From: Pseudomonas sp. FP2196
GTDB lineage: Bacteria; Pseudomonadota; Gammaproteobacteria; Pseudomonadales; Pseudomonadaceae
Direction: 5' to 3'
Assembly: GCF_030687715.1 (NCBI RefSeq)
Contig: NZ_CP117445.1
Span: 2,290,501-2,354,500, forward strand
DNA: 64,000 bases
Position numbers and translations under genes: made by a program
The notes under the pieces: generated by a model
Told to the model about the DNA's origin: nothing
Databases searched by the model: none
What the model saw: only the letters and a program-made list of their open reading frames with translations
Shown: positions 61,257 to 64,000 of the stretch, in pieces
How the letters are laid out: each line of letters starts with the position of its first letter
How positions within the stretch are numbered: the stretch's first letter is position 1

Positions 61257-62755
61257 CAGAAGCGCTCCAGTTCGGGGAATGGCAGTTGCCCGGCATGAAT
61301 GTGCATCGCGCCGAATTCCGCGCAGCGGTGCAGGGTCGGGATGTTCTTGCCGGGGTTGAGCAGGCCCTTCGGGTCGAACGCGGCTTTTACCGCGTGAAAC
61401 AGGCTCAGTTCGTCGCTGTTGAACTGCGCGCACATCTGATTGATTTTCTCGCGGCCGACCCCGTGTTCGCCGGTAATGCTGCCGCCAACCTGCACGCACA
61501 ATTCGAGGATCTTGCCGCCCAGCGCTTCGGCGCGATGCAGTTCGCCGGGTTGGTTGGCGTCGAACAGGATCAGCGGGTGCATGTTGCCGTCGCCGGCATG
61601 GAACACGTTGGCCACACGCAAGTTGTATTCCTCGCCGAGGCGCGCAATGCCTTGCAACACGCCGGGCAATTCGCGGCGCGGGATGGTGCCGTCCATGCAG
61701 TAGTAGTCCGGCGACAATCGGCCGATGGCCGGGAAGGCGTTTTTGCGCCCGGCCCAGAAACGCACGCGTTCGGCTTCGTCACGGGCCTGGCGCACTTCGG
61801 TCGCGCCGGCCGCGGTCATGACGGCGCGCACCCGCTGGCAGTCGTCATGGACATCGGCTTCGACGCCATCGAGTTCGCACAACAGGATGGCTTCGGCGTC
61901 GATCGGGTAACCGGCGTGAATGAAATCTTCAGCGGCGCGGATGGCGAGGTTGTCCATCATTTCCAGGCCACCGGGAATAATCCCTGCCGCAATAATTTCC
62001 GCCACCGCGCGCCCAGCCTTTTCCACGGAATCGAAACTGGCCAGCAGCACCTTGGCGACCTGGGGTTTGGGCAGCAGTTTGACCGTGACTTCGGTGATGA
62101 TCCCCAGCAAACCTTCGGAACCGGTGAACAGCGCCAGCAGGTCAAAACCTGCTGAATCGAGGGCGTCGGAGCCCAACGTCAGGCGCTCGCCTTCGATGGT
62201 CAGTACTTCGATTTTGAGCAGGTTGTGCACGGTCAAACCGTACTTGAGGCAATGCACGCCACCGGCGTTTTCGGCGACATTGCCGCCTATCGAACAGGCG
62301 ATCTGCGACGACGGATCAGGCGCGTAATACAGCCCGAACGGTGCGGCAGCCTGGGAGATTGCCAGATTGCGTACGCCCGGCTGAACCCGTGCGGTGCGCG
62401 CATCCGCGTCGATGTGCAGGATGTTGTTGAAGCGCGCCATCACCAGCAGCAAGCCTTTTTCCAGCGGCAAGGCACCGCCGGACAAACCAGTGCCGGCGCC
62501 ACGGGCGACCACTGGGACGTTTTGTTGATGGCAGAGTTTGAGCAGGGTCTGCACCTGATCGAGGCGACGGGGCAGGGCAACCAGCATGGGCGTCGTGCGG
62601 TAAGCCGACAGGCCGTCGCATTCGTAGGGTTTGAGTTCGTCTTCACGCCACAGAATGTCGAGGTCGGGGATCGCAAGCTGCAAGGCCTTGAGCAACTGGG
62701 CCTTGTTCACATCAGGCAGCGGCCCGTCGAGGCGTTCGTCATACAGAATATTCAT
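61256..62755 (-). CDS. glcD: GlcD, glycolate oxidase catalytic FAD subunit
   Basis: 499 aa. FAD_binding_4 region (VPVVARGAGTGLSGGALP, CSIGGNVAENAGGVHCLKYG) and FAD-oxidase C domain ending GSITGEHGVGREK ... FDPKGLLNPGKN. Oxidises glycolate. No glcC regulator or glcB is seen on this side. A REP hairpin lies between this gene and the hydrolase upstream. Confidence 0.95.
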   Translation of the reverse strand: MNILYDERLDGPLPDVNKAQLLKALQLAIPDLDILWREDELKPYECDGLSAYRTTPMLVALPRRLDQVQTLLKLCHQQNVPVVARGAGTGLSGGALPLEKGLLLVMARFNNILHIDADARTARVQPGVRNLAISQAAAPFGLYYAPDPSSQIACSIGGNVAENAGGVHCLKYGLTVHNLLKIEVLTIEGERLTLGSDALDSAGFDLLALFTGSEGLLGIITEVTVKLLPKPQVAKVLLASFDSVEKAGRAVAEIIAAGIIPGGLEMMDNLAIRAAEDFIHAGYPIDAEAILLCELDGVEADVHDDCQRVRAVMTAAGATEVRQARDEAERVRFWAGRKNAFPAIGRLSPDYYCMDGTIPRRELPGVLQGIARLGEEYNLRVANVFHAGDGNMHPLILFDANQPGELHRAEALGGKILELCVQVGGSITGEHGVGREKINQMCAQFNSDELSLFHAVKAAFDPKGLLNPGKNIPTLHRCAEFGAMHIHAGQLPFPELERF

Positions 62756-62768
62756 CTCAACCCCTGAT

Positions 62769-62805
62769 CCCCTGTAGGAGCAGCCTTCGGCAGCTCCTAC
62801 AGGGG
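62769..62805. repeat. Short REP-type hairpin
   Basis: CCCCTGTAGGAGC / GCTCCTACAGGGG around AGCCTTCGGCA; the arms are those of the 49347 REP family. Confidence 0.8.
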
Positions 62806-62817
62806 ACGTGTCGGTTT

Positions 62818-63744
62818 TCATGGTTGGTTTTCCAGAAAGTCCTGGTACAACCGCGCGGTATTACCCGGCTGTTCGACCATCGGCATATGTCCGACGCCGT
62901 CCCACACATCCACCTGCAAATTGACGATGCCTTTGCTCCAGATCGGCACGCTGCTGACGTCGATCAGCCGATCCTTGCGCCCCCACAGCAGTAGCGCCGG
63001 GCATTTGATTTCTGCCAGTTTTGGCTCCATCGGCGGGCTGGCGCGGAAATCGCGGAAGATCTCTTCCAGTTCATCACGTTGCCGCTCGTAGCGCTGGGCG
63101 ATGGCGTCCAGTACCAGCTTCGGCACCCACGGCGGCGAAGCCATGGTCATGGCATAAAACTGCTGGAATTCCTCACGAGAATTGATCAGAAACGGGTTAT
63201 GCCCACGCGCCAGATGCCGCTCCAGGTCGCTGACCTCCGGCGCCGTGACGCCGGCCGGATCAATCAGCGCTACCGAGGCAATCCGGTCCGGATACGTCGC
63301 CGCCAACCACGCCGCAATGTAGCCGCCCATGGAGTTGCCGATCACATGGACTTTCTCCACGCCGCAGACGTCGAGCAACTGGATCATGCGCTTGGCCTGC
63401 ACCGGAATGTCGTAGCCGCCGCCGGCCTTGAAGCCGGTTTCACCATGGCCGGCCAGATCCGGAATGATCACTCGATACTGGCGCACGAAATGCCGCGAGA
63501 AGCGCAGCCACAGGTTCTTGTCGGCGCTGTAACCGTGCAGCATCAGGATCGCGCTGTGTGCTTCATAAGGCCCGCCTTGCCAGGTCGAAACGGTCATCTC
63601 GGCAATCGGTACTTCGATCTTGTGCAGCTTGTACAACTTGGCCTCGATGGCCATGTTCAGGTCATACAGCCAATGGCCGACCGCCGGGTAACTCAACCAA
63701 CTCCAGGCCACGAACACTGCGAGGGCGACAAACAGCAAAAGCAT
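62818..63744 (-). CDS. Alpha/beta hydrolase (esterase/lipase-like)
   Basis: 308 aa: N-terminal membrane or signal anchor (1-20), oxyanion HGYSADKNLW, nucleophile elbow GNSMGGYIA (Ser), Asp in LLWGRKDRLID and His in GVGHMPM. The full catalytic triad is visible. It is next to a flavin monooxygenase gene; pairs of this kind turn ketones into esters (Baeyer-Villiger) and then hydrolyse them, which fits but is not proven here. Confidence 0.88.
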   Translation of the reverse strand: MLLLFVALAVFVAWSWLSYPAVGHWLYDLNMAIEAKLYKLHKIEVPIAEMTVSTWQGGPYEAHSAILMLHGYSADKNLWLRFSRHFVRQYRVIIPDLAGHGETGFKAGGGYDIPVQAKRMIQLLDVCGVEKVHVIGNSMGGYIAAWLAATYPDRIASVALIDPAGVTAPEVSDLERHLARGHNPFLINSREEFQQFYAMTMASPPWVPKLVLDAIAQRYERQRDELEEIFRDFRASPPMEPKLAEIKCPALLLWGRKDRLIDVSSVPIWSKGIVNLQVDVWDGVGHMPMVEQPGNTARLYQDFLENQP

Positions 63745-63765
63745 CGACGTCTTCCTTTTACGTAG

Positions 63766-64000
63766 TCAGGACAGAATGTGATCGGCCGGTTTCAGCGCCC
63801 GGGTCAAGCGGTAATAGCTGAAACTGAAGCCGGGAAACATCGCGATCACGTGACCGCTCTTGCTCTGGTACCAACTGTGGCAGCCGCCGGACTTCCAGAC
63901 CGTGCGCTCCATCTCCCGGTGGATCATCTCAGTGTAGGTACGTTCTGCCTCGGGACGTACTTCAATGCTGCGCAGGCCTCTGGCCTGCACGGTGCGGATG
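63766..64000 (-). CDS. Flavin-containing/Baeyer-Villiger-type monooxygenase (C-terminus only)
   Basis: The frame is open to the right edge; only about 78 C-terminal residues are visible. The ending SGGCHSWYQSKSGHVIAMFPGFSFSYYRLTR is the usual C-terminal signature of FAD/NADPH monooxygenases of the FMO/BVMO group. The Rossmann motifs lie outside the window. Upstream of the hydrolase on the same strand, so the two probably form one operon. Confidence 0.75.
   Translation of the reverse strand, partial: IRTVQARGLRSIEVRPEAERTYTEMIHREMERTVWKSGGCHSWYQSKSGHVIAMFPGFSFSYYRLTRALKPADHILS

Overview
The window reads as chromosomal DNA of a Pseudomonas, most likely from the P. fluorescens group. The evidence is the GC-rich coding style, several REP/REPIN hairpins of the type common in that group (arms such as GTGGGAGCGAGCCTGCTCGC and GTAGGAGCTGCCGAAGGCTG), a glcDEF glycolate oxidase operon beside an HglS-type dioxygenase, and a DUF6124-type small protein. 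No rRNA, tRNA, CRISPR array, insertion sequence or prophage core was seen.

Region 1 (1-4923, +) is a periplasmic redox/copper cluster. It holds a YVTN beta-propeller (5' end cut by the window), two Sco1/SenC proteins, a cytochrome c fused to an amino-acid-type binding protein, and a parvulin-like protein whose catalytic core appears deleted.

Region 2 (about 4924-27810) is the most unusual part. A receiver-only response regulator (TTG start) leads a tightly overlapping + strand operon. It encodes a type II secretion/type IV pilus/MSHA-like machine (GspE ATPase, PilM/N/O/P-like proteins, a TPR-secretin lipoprotein, three pseudopilins) and runs directly into csgE-csgF-csgG, the curli export genes. 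On the other strand lie two large paralogous secreted proteins followed by csgB and a very long csgA (483 aa). Then come two paralogous NtrB-like histidine kinases and one NtrC-type sigma-54 activator. Three intergenic regions here share a palindrome CCCCA-N4-TGGGG. Two of them also carry a -24/-12 (GG-N10-GC) sigma-54 promoter about 100-150 bp downstream of the palindromes, and the third has a weaker GG-N10-GT version. I infer one regulon in which the NtrC protein drives both the export machine and the fibre genes. No inner-membrane platform (GspF/PilC) or prepilin peptidase is present in the cluster. Between the two curli halves are a repeat-rich intergenic stretch, a strongly folded leader in front of a DUF6124 gene, and a ParE-type toxin-antitoxin pair.

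Region 3 (27888-29230) has a small secreted protein and a SAM methyltransferase.

Region 4 (29384-47258, -) is a 16-gene exopolysaccharide operon of the Wzx/Wzy type, mostly joined by 4-bp stop/start overlaps. It contains UDP-glucose dehydrogenase, a UDP-glucuronate-type epimerase, a priming sugar transferase, a CpsD-like protein with a degenerate P-loop, Wza, Wzz, three glycosyltransferases, Wzy, a deacetylase, Wzx, a periplasmic glycoside hydrolase-like protein, and a FemAB/CelD-like acetyltransferase flanked by two paralogous GNAT-like proteins. The product is probably an acidic, uronate-containing, acylated polysaccharide. A membrane sulfatase/phosphoethanolamine-transferase-like gene is divergent from it.

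Region 5 (49502-57325) holds an ABC transporter (ATPase, FtsX-type permease) with a CrtC/lipocalin-like lipoprotein, two small or periplasmic proteins, a candidate small RNA with terminator, a glycosyltransferase, a VanW-domain protein and an unrecognised protein.

Region 6 (57516-64000, -) is catabolic: HglS (2-oxoadipate dioxygenase/decarboxylase, with all metal ligands visible), GlcF-GlcE-GlcD, an alpha/beta hydrolase, and the C-terminus of a flavin-containing/Baeyer-Villiger-type monooxygenase cut by the right edge.
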